Part shown: one piece after another, positions 18,391-26,841 of the stretch
Layout of the letters: each line of letters begins with the position of its first letter
How positions within the stretch are numbered: position 1 is the first letter of the stretch
NCBI GenBank assembly: GCA_014332815.1
Contig: JACSZT010000008.1
Span: 244,988-308,987 of the forward strand
Reading direction: 5' to 3'
Origin: Weissella confusa
GTDB lineage: Bacteria > Bacillota > Bacilli > Lactobacillales > Lactobacillaceae
Length of the DNA: 64,000 bases
Position numbers and translations under genes: made by a program
Notes under the pieces: model-generated
What the model was told of the DNA's origin: nothing
What the model saw: only the letters and a program-made list of their open reading frames with translations
Database searches by the model: none

Positions 18391-20652
18391 ATGTTTGGTA
18401 AGAAGAAAACATTTCTCAATCGTAATCCTTCAACGCCTGTTGAAGATGATTACTTTGCACGTTTCGCGGATGGGGTATTTGATCCAGATGCTGACGAAAT
18501 TGTCTCTAATGTCGTCAATGATTTAGATGGATTGGTAGATTCGTTCCCAGCGATTTCATTAGCTAACTTAAAACAGCTAACTGAATCAATTAAGAACGAT
18601 ATCGTCAATCAAACAGGTAAATCATTTTCACTAGGAACTGTTGAGTTCTTAAAAATTGATCCTGATTCAGGTAAGGTCGTAGAAACTGGTCTTGAGTGGA
18701 CAGATGCAAACATCTCCGTTGGCTCAGAGAATTTCGTGGTTGAAACTCTTAAGTCAATTTTTAATAGTGAATCTACCCGAATGAACGATGAAATCAACTT
18801 TTCGGAGTTGGCTAATGGTACAACAGAGTTCGTCCAGGCCGCTAAGAAGTACGCAAGCATGACCGATGCTGATCTGCCAAGTATTCCTACTGAAGCAGAG
18901 TACGATGAGGCGGTTCGTAAAAATGTATCGTTAAAAATTGTCAGTCAAAAATTTGTTCAAAAGGAGCCTGACACTGATCCTAATAATGATAAACCTAAAG
19001 ACGATGACCAACCACAGCAGGTTCCGTCATCAAGCAGCGCTCCAAGCACTCAAAACGTGGCATCGTCATCATTAGCGGACTCTTTAGGTAATGCCCAGTC
19101 ATTTAATTCGGCTCAAGCAACCGCCGCAGGCACTGCGAGTGGGGAAGACACGGTTCATGAGGAAACAAAGAAACCTAAGTCTGGTTATATTCCGGTTCAA
19201 GACAAGCATCAACGTTCATTGAGTGCTTATCAACTACTGAATGCAGTCCAAATTAATGTGCCTCAATTCAAACTTAATGAAAATGTGGGAAAGGTTGGAA
19301 GTCCTGAGCAAGACAATTATGTTGCTGCCGTATTGAACAATGAGATGGATCAATCCAATACCTTTCTAAAAGAGACTGGGAAGGCGTTCACGGATGCAAT
19401 TAAGGCTTCAGTTAGCCAGACATTGCAACGAGCTGAGACTCAACGATCTAATAAGATTAATGAATTAAAATCCGTGGATAGCACCGAACTCATTGCTCAA
19501 AAGTTAAATCATGATCTCTCAAAGAAGTACGATCAAAAACTAATCGACGCAAGTAATCAGGCCGAAATTACGAAAGAGGCTGCCATTGAAGCTGAAAACA
19601 AACGGCATGATGAAGAACTAGCACGAATTGAATCAAACTATCAAGCTAACTTATCGAATCTGGCATTAACCGTCAAAAACGATAAAGAGGCTGAATATAG
19701 TCGATTGCTCCCGGTTCAACAGTCTGAATGGCGTGATAACCAGGACAAAGAAATTGCAGCTTTTCTCGATAACTTTGACGTTCAAGTGAATGCTAAGATT
19801 CGGAAATTCATTAATGACAAGCACGCAGAAGCTTCGAATGAAATGAAAGAGGCGTTTGCAGACCTCACAAATCAATTAACGTCTAAGCGCAGTGCTTTGG
19901 TTAAAGAACATCAAGAGGCTCTTAATGCCAAGCAGAAGGCAGATGAGGCGTATACAAATCGTGAAGAAGTTCAGGATATGGAACAGAAGAATGAAAATCT
20001 TCGCAACACACAACGCCAAATGATTGCTAATCACACACAAGAGCTATCAAAGAAAGACGAGGAAATTGCAAAATTGAAAGATCAATTAGACGTTGCCAAT
20101 GAGTCTAAAGCGACTTCTGATGATGCACTAAAGCATCTTCAAGATGCGGCAAAAACATCCAGTGAGGTGTTGGCCGCTATCCCTGAGAGATTGCTTAACG
20201 GTGGTGTTCAGAATTCAGCTTCAGATGATTTTCAAAAGTTATTGGCAGTACTTGAAAAGCAAAATCAACCTAAAAAGTCCAATGGGTGGCGTAACGCGTT
20301 CATTGGATTAGTAGCTACCTTAGCACTAGGCAGTGCCGGTGTTGGTGGGTTTGCATATACACAACAACTTGAATCGGATCACCAAGCTGATTTAAAGAAG
20401 CTAAATGAGTCTAACAAGGAGGCTCGATCAGTGCTAGAAAAGAAGATTGTTGCTCTGGAGAAAAAAGAGCAAGCCTCGTCTTCTAACATGGCCGAAGGAG
20501 CTAGCCAGCAAACCGCTAACACTCAAACGCAACAACCAACTGCCACAGCTGCAACTACTGCGTCCCAAGTTACGCAAACAAGCTCTACGGGTACAGTTCC
20601 CGTAACTGGACAAAATCAGTCCGGAAACGTTGCTAATCAACAAACTAAGTAA
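18391..20652 (+). CDS. Long coiled-coil membrane protein of the conjugation module
   Basis: This 753-residue protein has an N-terminal globular region (about 1-190), a Pro/Ser/Gln linker (about 195-260), a second conserved-looking part, then a long Lys/Glu/Gln-rich coiled coil (about 340-590), one membrane helix (about 635-655) and a Gln/Thr/Ser-rich extracellular tail. There is no signal peptide, so the coil is probably cytoplasmic. AAAGGAG precedes ATG 18391. It lies between the pilin candidate and the adhesin, in one operon. It may act as a scaffold linking cytoplasmic and surface parts of the transfer machine. I know no family for it. Confidence 0.6.
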   Translation: MFGKKKTFLNRNPSTPVEDDYFARFADGVFDPDADEIVSNVVNDLDGLVDSFPAISLANLKQLTESIKNDIVNQTGKSFSLGTVEFLKIDPDSGKVVETGLEWTDANISVGSENFVVETLKSIFNSESTRMNDEINFSELANGTTEFVQAAKKYASMTDADLPSIPTEAEYDEAVRKNVSLKIVSQKFVQKEPDTDPNNDKPKDDDQPQQVPSSSSAPSTQNVASSSLADSLGNAQSFNSAQATAAGTASGEDTVHEETKKPKSGYIPVQDKHQRSLSAYQLLNAVQINVPQFKLNENVGKVGSPEQDNYVAAVLNNEMDQSNTFLKETGKAFTDAIKASVSQTLQRAETQRSNKINELKSVDSTELIAQKLNHDLSKKYDQKLIDASNQAEITKEAAIEAENKRHDEELARIESNYQANLSNLALTVKNDKEAEYSRLLPVQQSEWRDNQDKEIAAFLDNFDVQVNAKIRKFINDKHAEASNEMKEAFADLTNQLTSKRSALVKEHQEALNAKQKADEAYTNREEVQDMEQKNENLRNTQRQMIANHTQELSKKDEEIAKLKDQLDVANESKATSDDALKHLQDAAKTSSEVLAAIPERLLNGGVQNSASDDFQKLLAVLEKQNQPKKSNGWRNAFIGLVATLALGSAGVGGFAYTQQLESDHQADLKKLNESNKEARSVLEKKIVALEKKEQASSSNMAEGASQQTANTQTQQPTATAATTASQVTQTSSTGTVPVTGQNQSGNVANQQTK

Positions 20653-20682
20653 AGCATTATATATTGAAAGTAGGAAAAAGAT

Positions 20683-23600
20683 ATGAGTATTAAAACTGTT
20701 GCGCCTAGCACCAAGTCACGCTCACAAAAAAAGCGAGAGTCACGCAACGAACGCTACTCACAAAGTCACACGTATAAGGCATATAAGAGCAATGGCCGAT
20801 GGGTCACGGCTGCCGCTGGAGCCGTGGTAGCCACTGTCGGGGTTATGTCTATTGGTACATTGAACGTCAGTGCTGATTCAGTAGTAACGCCAACAAGTGC
20901 GGGTGCAACACAAGAGCAAGCACAAACCCAAACCTCAACGTCTTCTAAATCTGAAGGATCATCAACTTCAGATGGTATTGCGGTCGAAGTACCGCACGAT
21001 CAACTTGATTCTCAAGTTGCGGCAGCTTCATCTGCCGGTGTTGTTGTAACTGAAAAGCCTGCTGTATCTTCAAGTGCAACGGGAATTTCAGAAGCAAACA
21101 AGGCCGAGTCTGAAATTGCTTCAAGTTATGCGGATCAAACGAGTTCATTGTCTGCTGTAACTTCATCACAAGTTGCAAATAACAACGCGTATAGTTCAGC
21201 AGTCTCAGCAAGTAATGCAGCATCAAGTGCAGGTTCATCAGCCATTGATAGTGCAAACAACGCTTTGTCTGATGCTGCCAACAAGGCATCTGAAGCTGGC
21301 CTTACTGTAGATATTAATCACGAAACGGTCAGTCCATCCTACGTGGCACCTGGAAATTCAGACGCTGCCGATATCACCAAGACGAATTCTGAAAACGTTG
21401 GTATCTATCAAAGCGCCGTTAGCTCTGCTGCCACTCACACAGCAAACGACGCTAGTGCAATTAACAGCGCTGTGAACTCTTACGTAACAGCCTCAAACAG
21501 CGTAGCCGCTGAGAACGCTGCCATTGATGCTGAAAATGCAAAGAAGGCGCAAGAAGCACAAAATAACGGTGGTAAGACAATTGATACTGGTCACAATGGT
21601 ATTTCAGTAGTTGTGAACCAACAAACGGGTGCCATTACTTTCATTGGTATCAAGTCGGACGAAGATCTTGCGTGGGTAAAGTCTCGTGTCATCGTAGCCA
21701 TTGACGCTCAAAAGGGCGCTCAAACGATGGATGGTAATTGGATTTCAATTAATCACACTGCTGGCGGTGCCTATCTAGGTGCCCTAGTAGGTGGTAATAC
21801 AGACGATTCAGTCTATACCGCTGGTAGTGGCCACGCTCACGATAACGTTAGTGATGATACATTCACGTTTGGTGACGGTGGTTTCTATATTGTACCGGTA
21901 ACCGTTGGTGATATGGACACCCCAACGGGTCCAAATTCTGGCCCAATTGAACAACACGTAACAATTACGACTGCTAATGGTTCAACCGACCTTGGACCTG
22001 TTTCTGGGCCTGGTGGAATTGATGGAAACACCGGTTCAAAGAATGATGTTGTGCACTGGTACGATTGGACTAACCAAGTTCAAATTCACGCTTATGTCAA
22101 CAAAGACAACATGGACATCGGTACCAATGTAACAATTTTTGGTAACGCGACAACGTCACCAAACGTTACTCCTATGACACCACACGCTAAGACACCTGAT
22201 CAGCCACATCTAGCCGGCACAACTTACACTGTTGGATCAACAACGAAGCCAATCAAGGCAAAGGATTTGCAAGCCGATTACCAACTTGTTGATTTGACGG
22301 TAAAGCCACAAAATGCCAAGGATGATGACGTTAACGGTGATAACATTTCCGATTCAGGTAAGTTAATCTCAAAGGGATCAACAATCCATTATTCATTGGG
22401 TAATGATGCGCTACCTGCACACCGTACCGATAAGGCCACGTCATATGTTATTACTGATACCTTGCCGGATTCAGTACACACGACGCAGGCCCAAGTACAA
22501 GCAGCGCTTAACAAGTCTGGATTGTCAGATTTGTACACAGTTAAGGTGTCCGGCGGAACCAAGGATGGCGGTCAAACCGTTGTCTACACTGCAACACAAA
22601 AGCTTTTGGATCTTATGAACGCCGATATGTCTACTGCATATCAACCAGCAACTGTTATTCTTGATGCAACTTCTACCAAGGATAATGCGCAGTTTATCAA
22701 CACATTCACGACGTCAATTAATGATTATCACGTGACGTCTAATAAGGTGCCAAATTCAACGCCTGATCCTAAGCCGCACAAGGATGATTTGAATCTTGCA
22801 GGTGTAAATATTGATGGTCGTACGGTTCTTCCAGGAACCACTAACGTATATAAGCTTTTATGGGATTTGTCAGTATATAAGGGCATTACCTCAAGTGATG
22901 ACCAAATTGCTAAGGGATTCATGTACCTTGATGATTTCCCTGAAGAAGCACTTAACGTTGATCCAAGCACGTGGAGCTTCACTGATTCAAATGGTAACGC
23001 TGTGAAGGGGTTGACTGCTACGGTTTACCAATCAGCTGAAGATGCTCCTGCTAATGTTCAAGCTATGCTGAAGGCTAACAACATTGTTCCTAAGGGAGCA
23101 TTTGCGGTGATCTTGCCAAAGGACGCAGCATCCTTCTACAAGGACTACGTTGAAGCAGGATTGGACATTAATATTTACGCACCGATGACGGTTAAGGACA
23201 CATTCCAAGGCGAGTATAAGAATACTGCTTACCAGTTTGACTTTGGAAACGGTTATCAAACTGAAACTGTGACGAACAACGTGCCACCAATGACGGCAAC
23301 TAAGAGTGTTGATGATTTGGATGGTAACTCTATTGACGGTCAAACTGTGAAGGTGGGGGACAACTTCAAGTATGTCCTTCACTCACCAGAGATTCCTGCC
23401 ACACACGATGGACTAGGCGAACCTCTGTATCAAGCTGGTGGATTCGATGCACTCGACCCTGAATTCGACGAATACACTGGTCAATATCGCTTCGTTAATA
23501 CTGTCCCAGTCGAACTGAAGACGACACCTTCTGATTCAAGTCAAACGGCGCTTTGGAACGAACTACACGGTATGACGGTTAATGGCGTTCTTCCAGCCGG

Positions 23601-24213
23601 TACCGACTTGTCAAAGTACGTCACTGTTACTTATGGTAATAAGGTTCTAGAGAAGGACGAAACGTTTGTTCACGACGTGACAGACGCTTCTGGTAAGGTA
23701 TGGAAGGCCGGTGAAACCGTACCAGCGGGTACAGTTATCACGAATGTATTCTCTTGGGAATTCACGCAAGAATTCCTGGATCAACTTGTTACGACTTCTG
23801 GATTGAAGTACGATACTGAAATTCAAGTAAAGCGTTTGAAGCCTACAAATGGAGACGTATTGAACAGCGCTGTATTTAGTTATAATGACGTGGAGTATAA
23901 GACCAACACGGTTCACACTCACACACCAGAAACACCAAATACACCTGATACACCTCAGACGCCACGAACGCCTGACACACCAGTCAACCCTGGTACGCCA
24001 ACAACGCCGGCAACTCCCGTTAAGACGGTCGCACCGGCCACCCCACAAACTACGATTCAACCAGCTACGCCTGTTTCTACAGCCGCAATGTTGCCTGAAA
24101 CGGCCGCAACTGGAAAGACTCAATGGTCATTGGGATTGCTTGAATTGGGTATGTTGATTGCCGGAATCGGTAGTGTTGCGTTGAAGCGTCGCAAGGGTGA
24201 TGACGCAGCATAA
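20683..24213 (+). CDS. PrgB/antigen I/II-like wall-anchored adhesin
   Basis: This 1176-residue surface protein begins with a long basic leader containing a KxYKxGKxW-like motif (KAYKSNGRW near 32-40), then a hydrophobic core and a probable cut near 65. A Ser/Ala-rich helical stalk (about 90-290) leads to a GbpC/V-region-like adhesin domain (about 295-500). Two or three SspB-like C domains follow (about 540-700, 705-870, 880-1070), the second with the typical NLAGVNIDG start. A Thr-Pro repeat wall spanner precedes LPETA (1137-1141), a hydrophobic helix and a KRRK tail. It is the counterpart of enterococcal aggregation substance, which holds mating cells together. The sorting motif ends in Ala where Gly is canonical. 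Confidence 0.88.
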   Translation: MSIKTVAPSTKSRSQKKRESRNERYSQSHTYKAYKSNGRWVTAAAGAVVATVGVMSIGTLNVSADSVVTPTSAGATQEQAQTQTSTSSKSEGSSTSDGIAVEVPHDQLDSQVAAASSAGVVVTEKPAVSSSATGISEANKAESEIASSYADQTSSLSAVTSSQVANNNAYSSAVSASNAASSAGSSAIDSANNALSDAANKASEAGLTVDINHETVSPSYVAPGNSDAADITKTNSENVGIYQSAVSSAATHTANDASAINSAVNSYVTASNSVAAENAAIDAENAKKAQEAQNNGGKTIDTGHNGISVVVNQQTGAITFIGIKSDEDLAWVKSRVIVAIDAQKGAQTMDGNWISINHTAGGAYLGALVGGNTDDSVYTAGSGHAHDNVSDDTFTFGDGGFYIVPVTVGDMDTPTGPNSGPIEQHVTITTANGSTDLGPVSGPGGIDGNTGSKNDVVHWYDWTNQVQIHAYVNKDNMDIGTNVTIFGNATTSPNVTPMTPHAKTPDQPHLAGTTYTVGSTTKPIKAKDLQADYQLVDLTVKPQNAKDDDVNGDNISDSGKLISKGSTIHYSLGNDALPAHRTDKATSYVITDTLPDSVHTTQAQVQAALNKSGLSDLYTVKVSGGTKDGGQTVVYTATQKLLDLMNADMSTAYQPATVILDATSTKDNAQFINTFTTSINDYHVTSNKVPNSTPDPKPHKDDLNLAGVNIDGRTVLPGTTNVYKLLWDLSVYKGITSSDDQIAKGFMYLDDFPEEALNVDPSTWSFTDSNGNAVKGLTATVYQSAEDAPANVQAMLKANNIVPKGAFAVILPKDAASFYKDYVEAGLDINIYAPMTVKDTFQGEYKNTAYQFDFGNGYQTETVTNNVPPMTATKSVDDLDGNSIDGQTVKVGDNFKYVLHSPEIPATHDGLGEPLYQAGGFDALDPEFDEYTGQYRFVNTVPVELKTTPSDSSQTALWNELHGMTVNGVLPAGTDLSKYVTVTYGNKVLEKDETFVHDVTDASGKVWKAGETVPAGTVITNVFSWEFTQEFLDQLVTTSGLKYDTEIQVKRLKPTNGDVLNSAVFSYNDVEYKTNTVHTHTPETPNTPDTPQTPRTPDTPVNPGTPTTPATPVKTVAPATPQTTIQPATPVSTAAMLPETAATGKTQWSLGLLELGMLIAGIGSVALKRRKGDDAA

Positions 24214-24244
24214 ACTTAATTTACTAAATTGCTAATATCTAAAC

Positions 24245-24281
24245 AAAAGCCGATGCTGATATATTTTGCATCGGCTTTTTC
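24245..24281 (+). terminator. Intrinsic terminator of the adhesin operon
   Basis: AAAAGCCGATGC (24245-24256) pairs perfectly with GCATCGGCTTTT (24268-24279), with a T tract at the end. Confidence 0.92.
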
Positions 24282-24284
24282 TGC

Positions 24285-24440
24285 GTATATTGCATGTTAT
24301 ACCTATAAACATGTTTATAAGTATACGCACTCGTATACGTTTACGTATATTCAACATTATACTTACAAGTATACGCAAACGTATAACATACAACATACTC
24401 GAAAGTATACGCATTCACATAACATAAATTATACTTTTCT
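24285..24440 (+). repeat. Array of 13 degenerate 12-bp direct repeats
   Basis: Strictly in register every 12 bases from 24285 to 24440 the sequence returns to a unit close to GTATACGCAAAC. The best copies begin at 24321, 24333, 24369 and 24405; other units begin TTATAC or ACATA. Each good copy contains the palindrome GTATAC. The array lies between the adhesin terminator and the IS30 element. An open frame across it encodes only a repeating YTxx tetrapeptide and is not a credible gene. The layout resembles iteron or centromere-type arrays of plasmids, but no replication or partition gene is in the window. Confidence 0.8.
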
Positions 24441-24516
24441 TCTGCCCATTAACACTTCATTAAACAGCATTAAATTAATCTTTTGAAAATAATTTATTGA
24501 TATACCAAAATATATT

Positions 24517-25666
24517 AAAGTGATGTTTAATTTTATGTAAGTATAAAATAATGCTTGAACTCATGTTCAAATTTTGGGGTATATGGAGGTTCATAACATG
24601 AGACGTTTCAAGCATTTATCACAAGCTGATCGTGCTGTCATTCAACGTATGCTTGCAGAAAAGGCGAGTATAAAATCAATTGCAGATTATTTGGGGTACT
24701 CACGCAGTGCAATATACCAGGAGATTAACCGTCACACACAAACAATTACCTTTAGTGAGGATTTTAAGTACAGCAAGCCATACAACGCTCTTCAAGCACA
24801 GGATTTAGCTAACCGGTCACATTATTCAGTAGGTCGAGCTACAAAGCTTACAGAGGCTAAAAAGCGGCAAATCCGTAAGGACTTAGAACGAGGCATGACA
24901 CCAGAAATGATTTCTAATACATCACGAACGATGCATGTGACAACTCGAACAATCTATAACTGGATAAATTACTATAAGATTCCAGGTGTAACACCGGAAA
25001 CACACTTGCCAATGGCTGGGCGCAGACACCGACGAAGTTTGAGCAAAAAGAGTCGTAAGGACGCACTTAAAAGAGCTCGTGACAAGGAAGCCGCACAACT
25101 ATCAGCAAAACACTATTGGATATCAATAAACAAGCGTCCAGAGTCAATAAGCCGCCGTAAAACACCGTTTCATTGGGAAATGGACGGTGTTGAATCTAAG
25201 AAGTCAAATTATCTGGTATTAACGTTTATTGAACGTAAAACGCGTTATATGGTCGCCATTAGAACCAAATCTAAACGTTCTTCAGATATAGCGCGTGCAA
25301 TCGAATCGTTTATCAGTATGTATGGTGATCAATGCCACAGTATTACGCATGATCGTGGAGCCGAGTTTTTAAACAATGAAGTCAGTTTATTGTTCTCCCG
25401 GTACAAGATTAAAGAATACGTTGCGCATGCATATTCAGCATGGGAACGCGGATCAAACGAGAATGCGAACCGTCGTTTCAGACGATATTTTCCAAAAGGC
25501 ACCGACTTTAAGCATGTCACACAAGATCAGTTGAACGATGCTACCAAACGAATGAATAATTGGCCGCTAAAATTGCATAACTACAGGACACCGGAAAACG
25601 AATTCAATAAGGCAAAAAATCGCCAAAATAAAACCAGACATAAATAATTAAGTTAACATTCATTTC
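24517..25666 (+). mobile_element. IS30-family insertion sequence, apparently intact
   Basis: One full-length transposase gene is flanked by imperfect inverted repeats, about 24517-24536 on the left and 25647-25666 on the right (roughly 15 of 19 positions can be aligned with gaps). The ends are approximate and I could not identify a target duplication. A short palindrome (TTGAAC...GTTCAA) lies at 24555-24570 upstream of the gene. The element separates the conjugation module and repeat array from the small-protein cassette. Confidence 0.6.
24598..25647 (+). CDS. IS30-family transposase
   Basis: The start at ATG 24598 follows GGAGG at 24585-24589. The 349-residue protein has an N-terminal helix-turn-helix (about 15-45, a LGYSRSAIYQEI pattern), a second DNA-binding helical region with TTRTIYNWI, and an IS30-type DDE catalytic core: Asp in HWEMDGV, Asp in THDRGAEF and Glu in ERGSNENANRRFRRYFP. 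The frame is open from end to end and the length is normal, so the transposase is probably active. Confidence 0.92.
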   Translation: MRRFKHLSQADRAVIQRMLAEKASIKSIADYLGYSRSAIYQEINRHTQTITFSEDFKYSKPYNALQAQDLANRSHYSVGRATKLTEAKKRQIRKDLERGMTPEMISNTSRTMHVTTRTIYNWINYYKIPGVTPETHLPMAGRRHRRSLSKKSRKDALKRARDKEAAQLSAKHYWISINKRPESISRRKTPFHWEMDGVESKKSNYLVLTFIERKTRYMVAIRTKSKRSSDIARAIESFISMYGDQCHSITHDRGAEFLNNEVSLLFSRYKIKEYVAHAYSAWERGSNENANRRFRRYFPKGTDFKHVTQDQLNDATKRMNNWPLKLHNYRTPENEFNKAKNRQNKTRHK

Positions 25667-25750
25667 AGTTTTATTTTTCAATCAATCGGATACCAGGGTC
25701 ATAATAAAGCAGGCAAAACCGTCAAAATTCAAAATTGTAAACAAAATGTA

Positions 25751-25801
25751 AATAATGCCTAGAAACGTTGGTACTATAATGTTTCTAGGCATTATTTTTA
25801 A
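25751..25801 (+). terminator. Unusually long perfect hairpin downstream of the IS
   Basis: A 16-base stem (25751-25766 with 25781-25796, core GCCTAGAAAC) closes a 14-base loop and is followed by TTTTTA on the plus side. It may terminate readthrough from the transposase. The rest of 25667-25993 shows several TGTAAA words (near 25734, 25746, 25886, 25900) and a TTGACA at 25842 without a well-spaced -10; I see no gene in it. Confidence 0.6.
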
Positions 25802-25942
25802 CTGAAATTCGTTGGATTCTAAACGATTGTTAAATTTACTCTTGACATTTACCTTAAAATAACAACTCACGATAATATATATTATGTAAACTAGAATAAA
25901 TGTAAACCTGAGTCATTAAAACTAGTTACCAACCTACCAATT

Positions 25943-25982
25943 AAAAAACGCTGCAAAAAACACATTTAGTCTTTGCAGCGTT
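25943..25982 (-). terminator. Intrinsic terminator of the small-protein cassette
   Basis: On the minus strand AACGCTGCAAA pairs with TTTGCAGCGTT (25972-25982 with 25947-25957), and a T run follows (25943-25948). It ends the three-gene cassette. Confidence 0.85.
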
Positions 25983-25993
25983 AATTATTTTCT

Positions 25994-26269
25994 TTAAAAC
26001 ACATTGAATTGATGGACCGATCCATACACATCTAAGCTCAACCGTTCAACTAACGTAAACAATGCCGTACTGATTCTGAATCCTGACGTATTCGCAAGCT
26101 TTGTAATCACCAAATAGCCATTTTTCTCAGTTTCTCGGATTTTAGTTGCCGTTGTTAATTGGTTTGCTAACTTTTGCAATTCTAATACAACTTCTGGATT
26201 TTTTTCAACTTCCAAAGCCTCATCAATCAGTGATTCCAGTTGCTTCACATTTACTTTCTTACCAAACAT
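25994..26269 (-). CDS. Bacteriocin-immunity-like small helical protein
   Basis: ATG 26269 is chosen because GTGAGG lies seven bases upstream; a longer TTG start at 26284 would use up that site. The 91-residue product is soluble and helical, with a KNPEV...LQKLANQL segment and a C-terminal LFTLVERLSLDVYG segment that resemble the four-helix enterocin-A-type immunity family. The resemblance is by eye. It is the last gene of a cassette with two small membrane proteins; no bacteriocin precursor with a double-glycine leader was seen nearby. Confidence 0.5.
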   Translation of the reverse strand: MFGKKVNVKQLESLIDEALEVEKNPEVVLELQKLANQLTTATKIRETEKNGYLVITKLANTSGFRISTALFTLVERLSLDVYGSVHQFNVF

Positions 26270-26277
26270 CTGACGCC

Positions 26278-26457
26278 TCACCAAAACAAAATTACATTGG
26301 AAATGAAATCACCAATCCAACCGAATGACCGTCTAAAAGCAATGCGCCACTTATGTTGCTGAGTTCGATATTTTGTGTGCACTTGTATCAAAACAGAGAT
26401 GAGGCTTACGACGACAAATATTACGAAAACAACTACAACGATTGTCAGTTCCACCAT
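26278..26457 (-). CDS. 59-residue single-pass membrane protein
   Basis: This short frame begins MVELTIVVVV and has one strongly hydrophobic helix (about 4-25) followed by a basic tail with Arg, Lys and Trp. A weak GGTGG site lies eight bases upstream. Its stop lies inside the ribosome binding region of the immunity-like gene, eight bases before that start, and 26 bases separate it from the upstream gene, which supports co-translation. No family is recognised. Confidence 0.55.
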   Translation of the reverse strand: MVELTIVVVVFVIFVVVSLISVLIQVHTKYRTQQHKWRIAFRRSFGWIGDFISNVILFW

Positions 26458-26483
26458 ACTTCATACCACCGTTCTCAAACGTT

Positions 26484-26693
26484 TTAAATACGCTCGTCAA
26501 ACTCGTCTTTTGGATGATTACGTACCATCGCATTCACACCAATTAAACTAATTAGACCGACAAATAGTCCAATACTACCCCAAAGAATACGTCCTGCAGC
26601 ACTATCGATGAACATCAACAACCCAATTGTGGCTATAAAAACCACATACGGTAACGCAACTAAATCATGTGGCCTAAAAATAATCCTTACCAT
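26484..26693 (-). CDS. 69-residue two-helix membrane protein
   Basis: The start is supported by GAGGGG about seven bases upstream. Two hydrophobic helices (about 10-30 and 36-56) are followed by an acidic C-terminus (KDEFDERI). It is the first gene of the minus-strand cassette 26693-25994. Small two-helix proteins of this kind are common near bacteriocin loci of lactobacilli, but no family assignment is possible from the sequence. Confidence 0.6.
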   Translation of the reverse strand: MVRIIFRPHDLVALPYVVFIATIGLLMFIDSAAGRILWGSIGLFVGLISLIGVNAMVRNHPKDEFDERI

Positions 26694-26793
26694 GTTTAAT
26701 ACCCCTCAACCATTTATTATCAGTAAGTATAGCACTTTAATTCAACCGCTAATTTTATTCTTTTTAACGGGAAATCAAGTGTCTTTATACACC

Positions 26794-26833
26794 AAAAAAC
26801 ACAACAATATGTCCAGAAGACCATCGTTGTGTT
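26794..26833 (-). terminator. Terminator of the oxidoreductase gene
   Basis: On the minus strand AACACAAC (26826-26833) pairs with GTTGTGTT (26798-26805), followed by a T run to 26794; the loop is about 20 bases. Confidence 0.7.
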
Positions 26834-26841
26834 CTGCATAA

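Noticed and set aside
23647..24123. 158-codon antisense frame inside the adhesin gene
   Set aside because: Arg, Cys and Trp-rich translation is an artefact of the Thr-Pro repeat on the other strand; no ribosome binding site.
24229..24486. Open frame of 85 codons across the 12-bp repeats
   Set aside because: No ribosome binding site; the tetrapeptide pattern is a simple result of a 12-base repeat, and the frame overlaps the terminator.
25842..25890. TTGACA followed by TAATAT as a promoter
   Set aside because: The two hexamers are about 25 bases apart and no gene starts downstream on that strand.
26351..26533. 60-codon minus-strand frame overlapping the small-protein cassette
   Set aside because: The alternative frame starting at 26457 has the better hydrophobic pattern and proper spacing to the next gene.
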